A DNA stretch of 64,000 bases from Dietzia sp. B32 (GTDB lineage: Bacteria > Actinomycetota > Actinomycetes > Mycobacteriales > Mycobacteriaceae), in the NCBI RefSeq assembly GCF_024732245.1, contig NZ_CP093845.1, positions 868,001-932,000 of the forward strand, written 5' to 3'. Below are positions 7,927 to 16,266 of this stretch, piece by piece. The notes beneath the pieces are model-generated. The model worked only from the letters and a program-made list of their open reading frames with translations, ran no database searches and was not told the DNA's origin. Positions within the stretch are counted from its first letter, which is position 1, and each line of letters opens with the position of its first letter. Position numbers and translations under genes: made by a program.

Positions 7927-9765
7927 TCACGCGCCCCCGAACCACGCCCGACTGAGTTCGGCGTACCGCCCGTTCGCCCGGAGCAGCTCGTCGTGCGTGC
8001 CGGATTCGACGATCCGGCCGTGGTCCATCACCAGGATCCTGTCGGCGGCCGCCGCCTGGCTCAGCCGATGCGCCACCACCAGACCGGCCCGGTCGCGGAG
8101 TACCGCTGCGGCGGCCGCGTCGAGACGGCGGGCTCCGGCGGACCCGGCCTCGGCCGTGGCCTCGTCGAGGATCACCACGTCCGGGTCGGCCAGCTCGACG
8201 CGGGCCAGCGCGATCATCTGGCTCTGCATGGGGTCGAGCGCATGTCCGCCTTCACCGATGAGGGTGTCGACGCCGTCGGGCAGGTCGTCGACCCAGTCCG
8301 CGCCGACGGTCTCCAGCGCGGCGCGCACCTCGGCGAGGCCGGCCTCGGGCCGGGGCGCGCGGACGTTCTCGACCACGGTGGTCGCGAAGGTGTGCACTTC
8401 TTGCGAGACCATCGTGACGTGCTGCCGCAGCTCCACCGGGTCGACGTCGGTCAGCGGGACCCCACCCAGTCGCGCACTCCCCCGCGTCGGAACCACCGAG
8501 CCGGCGGCGACCAACGCCAGCGTGCTCTTGCCGGCGCCCGTGGATCCGACCACCGCGACCACCTCGCCCGGCGCGACCGTGAGGTCCACATCGATGAGCG
8601 CCGGGGCACCCTCTCCATAGGTGTGGGTGACGCCGGTGAGCTCGAGCGGGCCGGGCCCGGCGGCGGCGGAGTGCAGCGTGGCGGTGCGCTCGGGCACGGG
8701 CATGGTGATGACTCCGACCATCCGCACCAGCGAGGCCCCGGCGGACTGGACTTGATCGACCATGCCGACCAGCGCACCGATCGGGTTGAACAGGCGATGG
8801 AACAGCAACGCCGCCGTGGTCACGGCACCGGCGGTGATGGCGCCGGAGTCCACGAGGAAGAACCCCACGACCAGCAGCAGCCCGAGGACGGTGACCTCGG
8901 CGCGGTTGTTGCGGCTGAAGGCGCGGGTGACGAAGTGGAACACCTGGATGGACAGGTCCCGGGCGCGGGCGGAGGCGGCGGTGATCCGCTCCAGCTCGGA
9001 GTCCTGGGCGTCGTAGGCGTGCAGGGTCCGAGATCCGGAGATCCCGCCGAGGAGACGGCTGGCCCGGGTGCCGAAGGCGGCGCGCTCGGCGGCATAGATG
9101 GGGCCGGACCGGGGCAGGTACCAGCGCAGGGTCGTCCAGTACATCGGCAGCGCGAGCAGCCCCACCAGCCCGAGCCGCCAGTCGACCGTCGCGAGCCCGA
9201 CCCCGGAGACGATCACCGTGAACGCCGACTGCACGACCAGCGGGATCACGGCGGTCGCGGCCTGGCTGATCTCGCGGGCGTCCTCGGCGACGCGCGAGAC
9301 GAGGTCGCCGGTCTCGGTCGTCTCCATCTGCGCCGCGCCCAGGCGCAGGGAGCGGTCCATCACCATCTCGCGCAGACGGGCGACGGTCGGTTCGGTGAGC
9401 CGGGCGAGCCAGGCCTGGCCGGCCCAGGTGCAGCCGGCGCCCACGATGCCGGCCATGGCGATCGCGCCCGCGCCGATCCACACGGCGGTGTAGTCCTCGC
9501 TGCCGGGCAGGTCGTCGACGAGCCGGCCGATCACCCACGGCGCGACGAGTCCCGCCACGGATCCGATCAGCCCGGCCAGGCACACCAGCGCCAGGTATCC
9601 GCGCCGCTGCCGGAGCAGCGGCCACAGGACGGCCAGGGACTCGCGGCCCGTCGCCAGCGGCAGCGCGCCGGAGGATCCTGCCGCGTCCGGGCCGTCCGCG
9701 GCAGTGGCGGTGGCGGTGGTGGTGTTCGTCATCTCGCGGGTCGCCCCCGTCTCGGTGGTGCTCAT
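7927..9765 (-). CDS. ABC exporter half-transporter with normal Walker motifs and degenerate signature
   Basis: About 612 residues: an N-terminal six-helix exporter membrane domain, then a nucleotide-binding domain. The Walker A (G-S-T-G-A-G-K-S-T), Walker B (V-V-I-L-D-E-A-T) and H-loop (V-V-A-H-R-L-S) are normal. The ABC signature, normally L-S-G-G-Q, reads A-L-D-P-M-Q-S-Q. The start is the ATG at 9765, whose first bases overlap the stop of the partner gene upstream (ATGA). The pair therefore makes a heterodimeric type IV exporter of the MsbA/TmrAB type. In such dimers the Walker site of one half works with the signature of the other, and this subunit supplies the catalytic Walker motifs. The substrate is not evident. 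Confidence 0.85.
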   Translation of the reverse strand: MSTTETGATREMTNTTTATATAADGPDAAGSSGALPLATGRESLAVLWPLLRQRRGYLALVCLAGLIGSVAGLVAPWVIGRLVDDLPGSEDYTAVWIGAGAIAMAGIVGAGCTWAGQAWLARLTEPTVARLREMVMDRSLRLGAAQMETTETGDLVSRVAEDAREISQAATAVIPLVVQSAFTVIVSGVGLATVDWRLGLVGLLALPMYWTTLRWYLPRSGPIYAAERAAFGTRASRLLGGISGSRTLHAYDAQDSELERITAASARARDLSIQVFHFVTRAFSRNNRAEVTVLGLLLVVGFFLVDSGAITAGAVTTAALLFHRLFNPIGALVGMVDQVQSAGASLVRMVGVITMPVPERTATLHSAAAGPGPLELTGVTHTYGEGAPALIDVDLTVAPGEVVAVVGSTGAGKSTLALVAAGSVVPTRGSARLGGVPLTDVDPVELRQHVTMVSQEVHTFATTVVENVRAPRPEAGLAEVRAALETVGADWVDDLPDGVDTLIGEGGHALDPMQSQMIALARVELADPDVVILDEATAEAGSAGARRLDAAAAAVLRDRAGLVVAHRLSQAAAADRILVMDHGRIVESGTHDELLRANGRYAELSRAWFGGA

Positions 9766-11603
9766 CGGTCGACCGCCGTCCGGTAGGAGGCTGACGCCTC
9801 GCGCAGCTCGAGGTGGGTGCCCGTGCGCGTCTCGCCACTGCGGGGCAGGTGGACGACCCGGTCGGCGGTCGCGAGGAACGGCGGCGACGACGTGACGATC
9901 AGCGTGGCCTGCCGCGGCCGACTCGTCCGCAGTCGGCGGACGGCCTGGGCGATCTCCCACTCGGTGACGGCGTCGACAGCACTGGTCGGTTCGTGGAGAA
10001 CGAGGACGTCCGGGTCGGCGTGGAGGGCGCGGGCGAGCGCGATCCGCTGGCGCTGACCGCCGGAGAGGTTCCGCCCGCCTTCCTGCACCGCGTGGTCGAG
10101 CCCGTCGGGCAGGTGCTCGATGATCTCCGCGACGGCCGAGGCGCGCAGGACCTCATGAGAGATCGGCGTGGCGGCCTCGCCACTGGCACCGGACTCACCG
10201 AGCTCGTCGTCGTCCCCCGGGCCGCCATGTCCCGAACCGCCGCCCCCCGGGCCACCGAGCTCGTCGTCGTCCCCCGCGCCGACGTGCTTCATCGCGATGT
10301 TGGAACGGATGGTGCCGACGAACAGGTCCACTCGGTGCGGCGCGGCGACGAGATGCTCGGCGATGGCGGGTGCCAGGTGACTGCGTCGGTGCCCGCCCAC
10401 CAGGACGGCGTCGGCCCCGTCGCCGTGCCCGGCGATCGCCAGGGTGACAGCGTTCGCGGCGGCGGGCTGATCGGCCACGAGCGCGACGACCTCACCTTCG
10501 GCCACCTCCAGGTCGAGCGGGCGGCCGTCGGGCAGCGCCAGCCCCCGCACCTCCAACCGCGCCCCCGCGGGGACCTCGTCGCCCGAGTCGTCGACCGGCG
10601 CCGACCCCAGCAGGTCGACCAGCCGCTGCGCCGCGCCGTGGGACCGGGCGGAGATCGACACCATCTGGGTGATCATCCGGACCGGCTCCTCAAAGAACAC
10701 GGCCACGCCCACCACGGAGACGAGCGTGCCGATCTCCATCTCCCCCGCCAGGACCCGGTAACCGGCGGCCAGCAGGACCAGCGCCAGGACCACGGCCATC
10801 CCGAGCGAGCCGATCCCCTGGACCCGCCCCGTCCGCTCGGCGGTGACGATCCCCGCCGCGGCCGCCTCCTCGGACGCCGTGCGGTACTGCTCCGCGGCCC
10901 AGCGCTCCCCGCCGCCGGCCTTGAGCACGCGCAGGCCCGCCATGATGTCGGTCGCGCGGCTGCTCGCCCGCCCGATCGCGGCCTGCTGGGCGGTGCTGTG
11001 CCGGGAGATGGCGCGGCTGGGCAGGGCCACCAGCACCAGGCTGAGCGGGACGCCGATGAGCACGATGAGCCCGACCAGCCAGTCGGTCCACAACAGGTAG
11101 ACCGAGATCCCCACGATGCTGATCACCGCCGACCCGCCGAGCGCGATCTGCCGGAAGACCAACGCGGCCACGTCGGCGTCGGCCGAGCACACCGAGAGCA
11201 CGTCTCCGGAGCTCGCACCGTCCATCGCGCGCCGCCGGGTCAGCGGCACCCGCGTCACCTCGACCCGCAGATCGTGCGCCTCCTCCTGCAGCGCCCGGTT
11301 GCTCATCCGGGCGCCGAACCGGTAGCCGAGGCTGAGCACGGTGAACAGCGCGATGAGCCCGACGACCGACCACAGCAGGGCCCACCGGTCGAGCGGGATG
11401 ATCGCGACGTCGACGATCACACCGATCGCGATGGGCACCAGCGCCTCGCACAGCTGCCACAGGGTCATGAGCACCAGGCCGGGGACCACCAGGTGCCGGC
11501 GGCGCCGGACCGCGCGGAGCAGGAGCCCGTTGGCGGTGGTCGGCGCATCCGCCGGGGTCGGGGCGCCCGCGGACTGCCGGCGCGTCGACATCGGTGCTGA
11601 CAT
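9762..11603 (-). CDS. ABC exporter half-transporter with normal signature but lost Walker A and H-loop
   Basis: About 613 residues, the exporter membrane domain followed by a nucleotide-binding domain. The signature N-L-S-G-G-Q-R-Q-R is perfect. The P-loop is replaced by A-D-Q-P-A-A-A-N-A-V, with no Gly-Lys-Ser/Thr. Walker B reads V-L-V-L-H-E-P-T, with His for Asp, and the H-loop reads V-T-S-S-P-P, with Ser for His. It also carries a Gly/Asp-rich insertion (D-D-D-E-L-G repeated twice) just before the signature region. It cannot bind ATP normally alone and is the partner of the next gene, with which it overlaps by 4 bases. ATG 11603 is preferred (GGGAG upstream). ATG 11591 is possible. Confidence 0.85.
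   Translation of the reverse strand: MSAPMSTRRQSAGAPTPADAPTTANGLLLRAVRRRRHLVVPGLVLMTLWQLCEALVPIAIGVIVDVAIIPLDRWALLWSVVGLIALFTVLSLGYRFGARMSNRALQEEAHDLRVEVTRVPLTRRRAMDGASSGDVLSVCSADADVAALVFRQIALGGSAVISIVGISVYLLWTDWLVGLIVLIGVPLSLVLVALPSRAISRHSTAQQAAIGRASSRATDIMAGLRVLKAGGGERWAAEQYRTASEEAAAAGIVTAERTGRVQGIGSLGMAVVLALVLLAAGYRVLAGEMEIGTLVSVVGVAVFFEEPVRMITQMVSISARSHGAAQRLVDLLGSAPVDDSGDEVPAGARLEVRGLALPDGRPLDLEVAEGEVVALVADQPAAANAVTLAIAGHGDGADAVLVGGHRRSHLAPAIAEHLVAAPHRVDLFVGTIRSNIAMKHVGAGDDDELGGPGGGGSGHGGPGDDDELGESGASGEAATPISHEVLRASAVAEIIEHLPDGLDHAVQEGGRNLSGGQRQRIALARALHADPDVLVLHEPTSAVDAVTEWEIAQAVRRLRTSRPRQATLIVTSSPPFLATADRVVHLPRSGETRTGTHLELREASASYRTAVDR
10196..10276. repeat. 24-bp direct repeat inside the ABC gene
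   Basis: A 24-base unit occurs at 10196-10219 and again, identical, at 10253-10276. It encodes the doubled D-D-D-E-L-G insertion in the ABC nucleotide-binding domain. The 33 bases between the copies encode a Gly/Ser/His-rich linker. Confidence 0.85.
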
Positions 11604-11693
11604 GGGTGTGGGACTCCCGCCGTTGGTGATCTCGCCTGCAAACTCGGCCGACTCAGCAGCGTAGTTCGCGGGGCCCGCGCAGCGGCGCCCACA

Positions 11694-11760
11694 CCTCACC
11701 TGTCGGATTGCGCCTCACCTGCGGGGCCCCGTAGGTCAGTCGCATCCCGATGGGTGAGGC
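11694..11760. promoter_or_regulatory. three CCTCACC boxes upstream of the ABC exporter
   Basis: CCTCACCTG occurs at 11694-11702 and 11713-11721, 19 bases apart. The inverted copy GGTGAGGC is at 11753-11760 and forms an 8-base inverted repeat with 11712-11719. The cluster lies 90-160 bases upstream of the exporter start on the minus strand, and the spacing of about two helical turns suits an operator. No regulator gene is adjacent. Inference only. Confidence 0.35.
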
Positions 11761-11794
11761 AGTCCCCAGCGTGGCGTCCCCCTACTGCGCCCGC

Positions 11795-12544
11795 CTACGG
11801 CGCCGTGGTCCCCACCGAGTAGGCGGCCGCCGCGTCGCGCACGTCCATGACGTATTCGCGCGACGCGTTGTAGGCGAGCACGGCCCGCTGCCAGTTCTCG
11901 GCCTGCGAGAGGTCTCCCCCGTTGGTGCACAGCAGGCGCGCGGCGGACACGGCGGCGTCGTCGATCTGGTTCGGATCGGCGCGCCCGTCGCCGTCGGCGT
12001 CGACGCCGTACTTGCGCCACGATTCGGGGATGAACTGCATCGGCCCGACGGCCCGGTCGTTCTCGGTGTCGCCGTCCAGCTCGCCGCCGTCGGTGTCGGG
12101 AATGTCGGCGAAGCCGGGCGAGCCGTCGAGTTTGATGCCGATGATCGGCGGGAGCGCGTAGCCGTCGTCACTCAATGACGCCCCGCGGTACCGGCCGTGC
12201 CGCGTCTCCACGTGCCCGATCCCGGCGAGCGTCGTCCAGGCGAGATTGCACTCGGGCCGAGTCTGCCGCATGGTCTCGGCGGCGTTCCCGTAGGCGGCGA
12301 GCGCGGCGACAGGGATATTCATCGGCTCGTTAAGGCCCGCCGCCCACTCGCGCAGCTGGTCGGAGGTGCGGCCGGGCGCGTTGATGTCGATCGTCGGTAC
12401 CGGGGCACCGGCGGCGGGCGGGATGCCCGGGGGGATGGGCGTCGGCGCCTCGCGGGTGGGCCCGTAGGAACACGACGACGACAACACGGCAACGGCGACC
12501 AGGCCCGCGAGACTCGCGGTGGCGCGGGGGGTCAGGGTGGGCAT
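11795..12544 (-). CDS. lytic murein transglycosylase lipoprotein
   Basis: A 249-residue exported protein. The N-terminus has a hydrophobic core ending in V-L-S-S-S-C-S, a lipobox-like site, followed by a Pro-rich linker. The catalytic domain is of the SLT type: I-G-H-V-E-T-R-H-G supplies the catalytic Glu, and A-V-G-P-M-Q-F-I-P-E-S-W is the conserved core. D-A-D-G-D-G-R-A-D-P-N is the calcium-loop-like segment common in actinobacterial members. A-V-L-A-Y-N-A-S closes the domain. It should cleave glycan strands of peptidoglycan between MurNAc and GlcNAc outside the membrane. The ATG at 12544 was chosen because it gives a signal peptide directly. Confidence 0.88.
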   Translation of the reverse strand: MPTLTPRATASLAGLVAVAVLSSSCSYGPTREAPTPIPPGIPPAAGAPVPTIDINAPGRTSDQLREWAAGLNEPMNIPVAALAAYGNAAETMRQTRPECNLAWTTLAGIGHVETRHGRYRGASLSDDGYALPPIIGIKLDGSPGFADIPDTDGGELDGDTENDRAVGPMQFIPESWRKYGVDADGDGRADPNQIDDAAVSAARLLCTNGGDLSQAENWQRAVLAYNASREYVMDVRDAAAAYSVGTTAP

Positions 12545-12636
12545 CGCGCTCAAGTCTGCCCGAGCGGGGCCCGGCAGCGCGTCGGGGTATCCCCCGATTC
12601 CCGGCGGGCCGGCGCCTCGCGCGTCCGGTGCCGGGG

Positions 12637-13230
12637 TCAGCCGCGCCCGCCGAATCCCCCGGCCAGCGCGGTGAGCTCGTCGAGCAGTGCGTCCCGGCTG
12701 ATGGCGGGGCGGTCCAGCACCCAGCGCACGGCGATGTTCTCCACCGCCATGACGATCACCCAGGCCCGGGCCGCGGGATCCCCGGTCGTGGCCCCGGCGG
12801 CGGCGAGGTAGACCGCCAGGAGTTCGCGGACCCGCTGTTCGAGGGCGTGCTGGGCCGCCCGGTGCCGCACCGCGGGCAGCTCCTCCCACATGATGCGCAG
12901 CAGTCCGGCGTCGGCCTCGAGCGCGGTGAGCAGCGCGTCGGCGATCGACCGGGCCGTCGCCGGGTTGTTCACGTCGACCGGGCCCGTGGCCGAGAGCGAC
13001 GCCGCGACCCGGTCCGAGATCTCCGCCGACCACCGGTCCATCACCACCGCGACCAGCGCGGACTTGTCCGGGAAGTACTGGTACAGCGAGCCGGGGCTGA
13101 CCTCCGCCTCGTCCGCGACGCGGTTGGTGGTGAACGACTCGTAGCCGTCGCGCACGAGCACAACGCGAGCAGCCTCCACGATCCGCTCCACCATCGCGCG
13201 GGATCTCGCCTGCTTGGGCACCCTTCTCAT
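12637..13230 (-). CDS. TetR-family transcriptional regulator
   Basis: A 197-residue regulator. Residues from about 10 to 55 form the TetR helix-turn-helix: A-M-V-E-R-I-V-E-A-A-R then F-T-T-N-R-V-A-D-E-A-E-V-S-P-G-S-L-Y-Q-Y-F. The C-terminal ligand domain is of the usual length. It is divergent from the MpaB-family gene with only 45 bases between the starts. A perfect inverted repeat (GCGAGT, 4 bases, ACTCGC) sits in that gap, so it most likely represses the neighbour and itself. The inducer is unknown. Confidence 0.85.
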   Translation of the reverse strand: MRRVPKQARSRAMVERIVEAARVVLVRDGYESFTTNRVADEAEVSPGSLYQYFPDKSALVAVVMDRWSAEISDRVAASLSATGPVDVNNPATARSIADALLTALEADAGLLRIMWEELPAVRHRAAQHALEQRVRELLAVYLAAAGATTGDPAARAWVIVMAVENIAVRWVLDRPAISRDALLDELTALAGGFGGRG

Positions 13231-13245
13231 GAACGCGAATTGTAT

Positions 13246-13261
13246 GCGAGTAAAAACTCGC
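13246..13261. promoter_or_regulatory. probable TetR operator
   Basis: A perfect 6-base inverted repeat, GCGAGT / ACTCGC, with an AAAA spacer, lies between the divergent TetR gene (start 13230) and the MpaB-family gene (start 13276). Its position would let one bound dimer block both promoters. Confidence 0.55.
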
Positions 13262-13275
13262 GTCATAGTCATGGC

Positions 13276-14505
13276 ATGACTGTTACGTCCGAGAAGACAG
13301 CCGCCGTGATGCCGTACCCCCAGCGCTTTCGCGAGGGTGAGGAGCGTGGCCGTCGCCTCGGCCGCGCCCTCAAGCCCATCGCCGGCGTGGGCCACCTCGA
13401 CGAGAAGCTCATGGACAGGATCGGTCGCGACTACTTCGAGCGCGACGATCTGGGCGATCAGCTCGCCCGCGCCATGCGGCTGCGGTCCGGCGAGCCCGGC
13501 GCGGTGACCCGCCGCCAACTCGACGAGGCGCTGCACTCCGGCTCGGCCGGCCTGCCCGACGACGCGCCTCAGATCCTGCGGGACTACATCGCGCACCTCG
13601 AGAACACCCCGGACTGGGTCGACTGGGAGAAGATCGAGCGGGGGCAGAAGGCCTACCTGCGCTTCGGCCAGAACGCCGCCGACATCCTGCTGCAGCTGTC
13701 CCTCATCGGCGGCTACCGGTTCGGCGGCCCCACCGATCTACTGGTGGCCACCGGCGGCCTGACCGGTGAGACCACGCTGCGCCGGCTGGCCGAGACCAGC
13801 CACTGGACCATGTCCCTGTCCATCCCGGACGGGCTGCGGCCGGGCGGCGAGGCGTGGCGACTGACCGGTCACGTTCGGGCCATGCACGCGGTGGTCAACA
13901 ACGCCATGGAGCCGCGCTGGGACAGCCAGCGGTGGGGCCTGCCCATCAACCAGAGCGACCTGGCCTCGACCCTCGGCCTGTTCGACGCCGTGGTCCTGCT
14001 CGGGGTGCGCACCCTGGGCGTGGCGGTGAGCCGCAAGGACTCGGACGCGGTGATGCACATGTGGCGCTACGTCGGCTGGCTGATGGGCGTGGCCGACCAC
14101 TACCTGGTCGAGGGCGAGCGCGAACGCCATCGCGTCAACTACCACATCCTGCTGTCGCAGGCCGGCATCTCCGAGGCCGGACCGAAGCTCACGCAGGCCC
14201 TGGTGGAGTCGCAGCGACGCCGCCACCGCAGCGGGCCGCTGCCCCGCCTGCGGGCCCGGATCGGCCATGAACGGCTGCTGAGCATGCTCACCGTCCTGCT
14301 CGGCCGCGAATCGATGCACGAGTTCGGCCTACCGGTCCGCCCGCCGTGGGCGCACGCCTACCTGGTCCCGCTCAACACCCTGCGCTACCGCACGCCGTGG
14401 GGCCGAGCCCGGCTCGAGTCGTGGGGCGAGAAGGTCCGCGCCCGGGAGCGCAAGGAGACCTTCGGCGACTCCCGGCCCGACATCGGCCGTCCCGCCACCG
14501 CCTGA
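13276..14505 (+). CDS. MpaB-family (DUF2236) oxygenase-like heme protein
   Basis: A 409-residue all-alpha protein of the DUF2236 group, which includes fungal MpaB and is related to rubber-cleaving latex-clearing protein. The block L-T-G-H-V-R-A-M-H204-A aligns with the R-x-x-H motif in which the His is the heme ligand of latex-clearing protein. Conserved downstream blocks include M-W-R-Y-V-G-W-L-M-G and V-N-Y-H-I-L-L. Members are thought to be heme-b dioxygenases or oxygenases, but the substrate here is unknown. The ATG at 13276 opens 15 bases after the putative operator, and the divergent TetR probably controls it. No signal peptide is seen. Confidence 0.8.
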   Translation: MTVTSEKTAAVMPYPQRFREGEERGRRLGRALKPIAGVGHLDEKLMDRIGRDYFERDDLGDQLARAMRLRSGEPGAVTRRQLDEALHSGSAGLPDDAPQILRDYIAHLENTPDWVDWEKIERGQKAYLRFGQNAADILLQLSLIGGYRFGGPTDLLVATGGLTGETTLRRLAETSHWTMSLSIPDGLRPGGEAWRLTGHVRAMHAVVNNAMEPRWDSQRWGLPINQSDLASTLGLFDAVVLLGVRTLGVAVSRKDSDAVMHMWRYVGWLMGVADHYLVEGERERHRVNYHILLSQAGISEAGPKLTQALVESQRRRHRSGPLPRLRARIGHERLLSMLTVLLGRESMHEFGLPVRPPWAHAYLVPLNTLRYRTPWGRARLESWGEKVRARERKETFGDSRPDIGRPATA

Positions 14506-14583
14506 CGCCGGCCCGAGACGGGCCCGCTCGTCCCCCGCCGTCGAGGCGGGCCCCAGCCGTCGATGCCGCCCCCCGCCGCCGCG

Positions 14584-14643
14584 TCCAGAAGACGGTTCGG
14601 CACACATCGCCCGAGAAGGGGGTGTGCCGAACTGTCTTGTCGA
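14584..14643. repeat. palindromic repeat element, copy 1
   Basis: A 60-base inverted repeat: 14584-14605 pairs with 14622-14643 in a 22-bp stem with two mismatches and one G-T pair, around a 16-base loop. It is similar in arms, loop (CATC...CCGAG) and right flank (TCGATGG) to the element at 23288-23346, in the same orientation. It lies between the MpaB-family gene and the truncated ATPase. Confidence 0.8.
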
Positions 14644-14734
14644 TGGCAAGGCCGGGCAGATAGTTCAGCGCCGCGGCCGTCGAGCGCCACAGCACCCACC
14701 CGCTGGCCTCCGCCATCACCTCCGCCGCCCTGCG

Positions 14735-15468
14735 GCACCGTCGGCGGCCACCTCATCACCGTGGGATCACCGCGCCGGCTCGCCACCGGGGAGCTCACCG
14801 AGCAGATCACGGCCCTCGAGCACGAGGGCATGACCGTGGTGGTGGTCCACCGCGACGGCCGCCCGATCGGCGCCATCGGCATCCGCGACGAGTTGCGGCC
14901 CGAGGCCCTCGTCGTCGTCGCCACCCTGGCCGACCACCGCATCGGCGTGAGCATGCTGACCGGAGACAACCCGCGCACCGCGGCCGCTCTCGGCGCGCAG
15001 GCCGGCATCGGCGACATCCGCGCCGACCTCTCGCCCGCGGGCAAGGCCGACGCGGTCGCCGGACTGGCCCGGTCCCGGCCCACGGCGATGATCGGCGACG
15101 GCATCAACGACGCCCCGGCGCTCGCGACCGCAGACGTCGGGATCGCCATGGGCGCGGCCGGATCCGACGCCGCCATCGAGTCCGCCGACGTGGCCTTCAC
15201 CGGCACCGACCTGCGGCTCCTGCCCCGCGCACTCGCACACGCCCGGCGGGGCCGCCGGATCATCAACCAGAACATCGTCCTCTCTCTGGTCCTCATCACG
15301 GCCCTGGTCCCGCTGGCCGTCACCGGCGTCCTCGGTCTCGCCGCGGTGGTGCTCATCCACGAGGTCGCCGAGGTCGTCGTGATCCTCAACGGGCTGCGGG
15401 CGGCGCGCACGCCCCCCGCCACCCGCGGTGGCGGGGGCAGGGGCAGGGGCAGGGACGCCGGCACGTGA
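14735..15468 (+). pseudogene. truncated heavy-metal P1B-type ATPase (C-terminal third)
   Basis: The frame encodes only the end of a metal-transporting P-type ATPase. Present are the nucleotide-domain and hinge motifs M-L-T-G-D-N-P-R-T, G-D-G-I-N-D-A-P-A-L-A and A-D-V-G-I-A-M-G, then two final membrane helices. Missing are the metal-binding N-terminus, six membrane helices with the CPx motif, the actuator domain and the D-K-T-G-T phosphorylation loop. Similarity begins near 14735, and a nearby GTG at 14761 could serve as a start, but the product could not pump. The hairpin repeat copy lies about 90 bases before the break. A copper-type gene pair follows at 16.7-18.1 kb, so the ancestral pump may have belonged to it. 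Confidence 0.8.
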
Positions 15469-15488
15469 GGCCTCTCCGCCTCAATCAG

Positions 15489-15516
15489 ACAAATGAGGCA
15501 ATAACGGCTTATTTGT
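15489..15516. promoter_or_regulatory. inverted repeat upstream of the SatD-like gene
   Basis: ACAAATGAG (15489-15497) faces CTTATTTGT (15508-15516), giving an 8 of 9 base inverted match in an AT-rich island of otherwise GC-rich DNA, about 50 bases before the gene start. It is a candidate binding site for the SatD-like protein or a promoter element. Confidence 0.4.
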
Positions 15517-15567
15517 AAGTTTGAGGTGTTTTGACCTTATGTCCGCGCGGTGTGGCACGATCGCGCT

Positions 15568-16266
15568 ATGTACGTGGTGACCATCGACCAGCGCCGCAGC
15601 CGCACCAGCGCCGACCGGGTACCCGCCCTGCTCGACGCCCTGGCGGACGTCCCGACCGCGGCCGCGTTCGAGCGCACGGCCGGCGACGAGGTCCAGGGCC
15701 TGCTCGAGGATCCGGCCGCGGTACGGTCCGCGCTGCTCGTCGCACTGCGCGAGGGTGACTGGCACTGCGGCGTCGGGGCGGGAGAGGTCGACGACGAGTC
15801 CTACTCCTCCGGGACCAGGGCCGGTCGCGGGGACGCCTATCTCGCGGCCCGCGTCGCGGTCGATGCCGCGAAGGGCCTCCCCGGCTCGGTGGCGATACGG
15901 GTGACGGGCGACCCCGGATCACGTGACGACGGCACCTCGGCGACGGCCTGGGCCGCCGACTGCGAGGCGGTGTGGGCCCTCGTCGCGCCGCTCGTGCTCG
16001 GCCGCACCGAGGCGCAGTGGCGGGTGGTGGACGCCGTCGACCGCTCCCCCACGCAGGTCGCGGCCGCCGAGGAACTGGGCATCACCCCCGCCTCGGTCAC
16101 CGGGGCGCTGCGGCTGTCGCGGATCCGGGAGGAGCGCGCCGCCTATCCGGTGCTCGATCGCCTGCTGGCGGGCACGCACGACGCCGCCGTCGGCAGGACC
16201 GGCGACGCGGCCGTGGGCAGGACCGGCAGCCCTGCGAGAAGCCAGCACGGGAAGGCCAGCCGATGA
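15568..16266 (+). CDS. SatD-family-like regulatory protein
   Basis: About 232 residues. The opening M-Y-V-V-T-I-D-Q-R-R-S-R is the hallmark of actinobacterial SatD-like proteins. The C-terminal part contains a sigma-region-4-like helix-turn-helix (V-D-A-V-D-R-S-P-T-Q-V-A-A-A-E-E-L-G-I-T), which suggests DNA binding. The tail contains a short duplicated D-A-A-V-G-R-T-G. ATG 15568 was chosen over an upstream ATG at 15550 because it starts directly at the conserved block. It overlaps the following membrane-protein gene by 4 bases. Biological role not known to me. Confidence 0.65.
   Translation: MYVVTIDQRRSRTSADRVPALLDALADVPTAAAFERTAGDEVQGLLEDPAAVRSALLVALREGDWHCGVGAGEVDDESYSSGTRAGRGDAYLAARVAVDAAKGLPGSVAIRVTGDPGSRDDGTSATAWAADCEAVWALVAPLVLGRTEAQWRVVDAVDRSPTQVAAAEELGITPASVTGALRLSRIREERAAYPVLDRLLAGTHDAAVGRTGDAAVGRTGSPARSQHGKASR

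Noticed and set aside
7993-11600. Long plus-strand frames across the ABC genes
   Set aside because: Antisense to two clear ABC half-transporters and made of Gly/Arg/His-rich filler.
14563-14734. Extension of the ATPase fragment upstream to an ATG at 14563
   Set aside because: That part has no ATPase similarity and runs through the hairpin repeat; it is Arg/Pro-rich filler.
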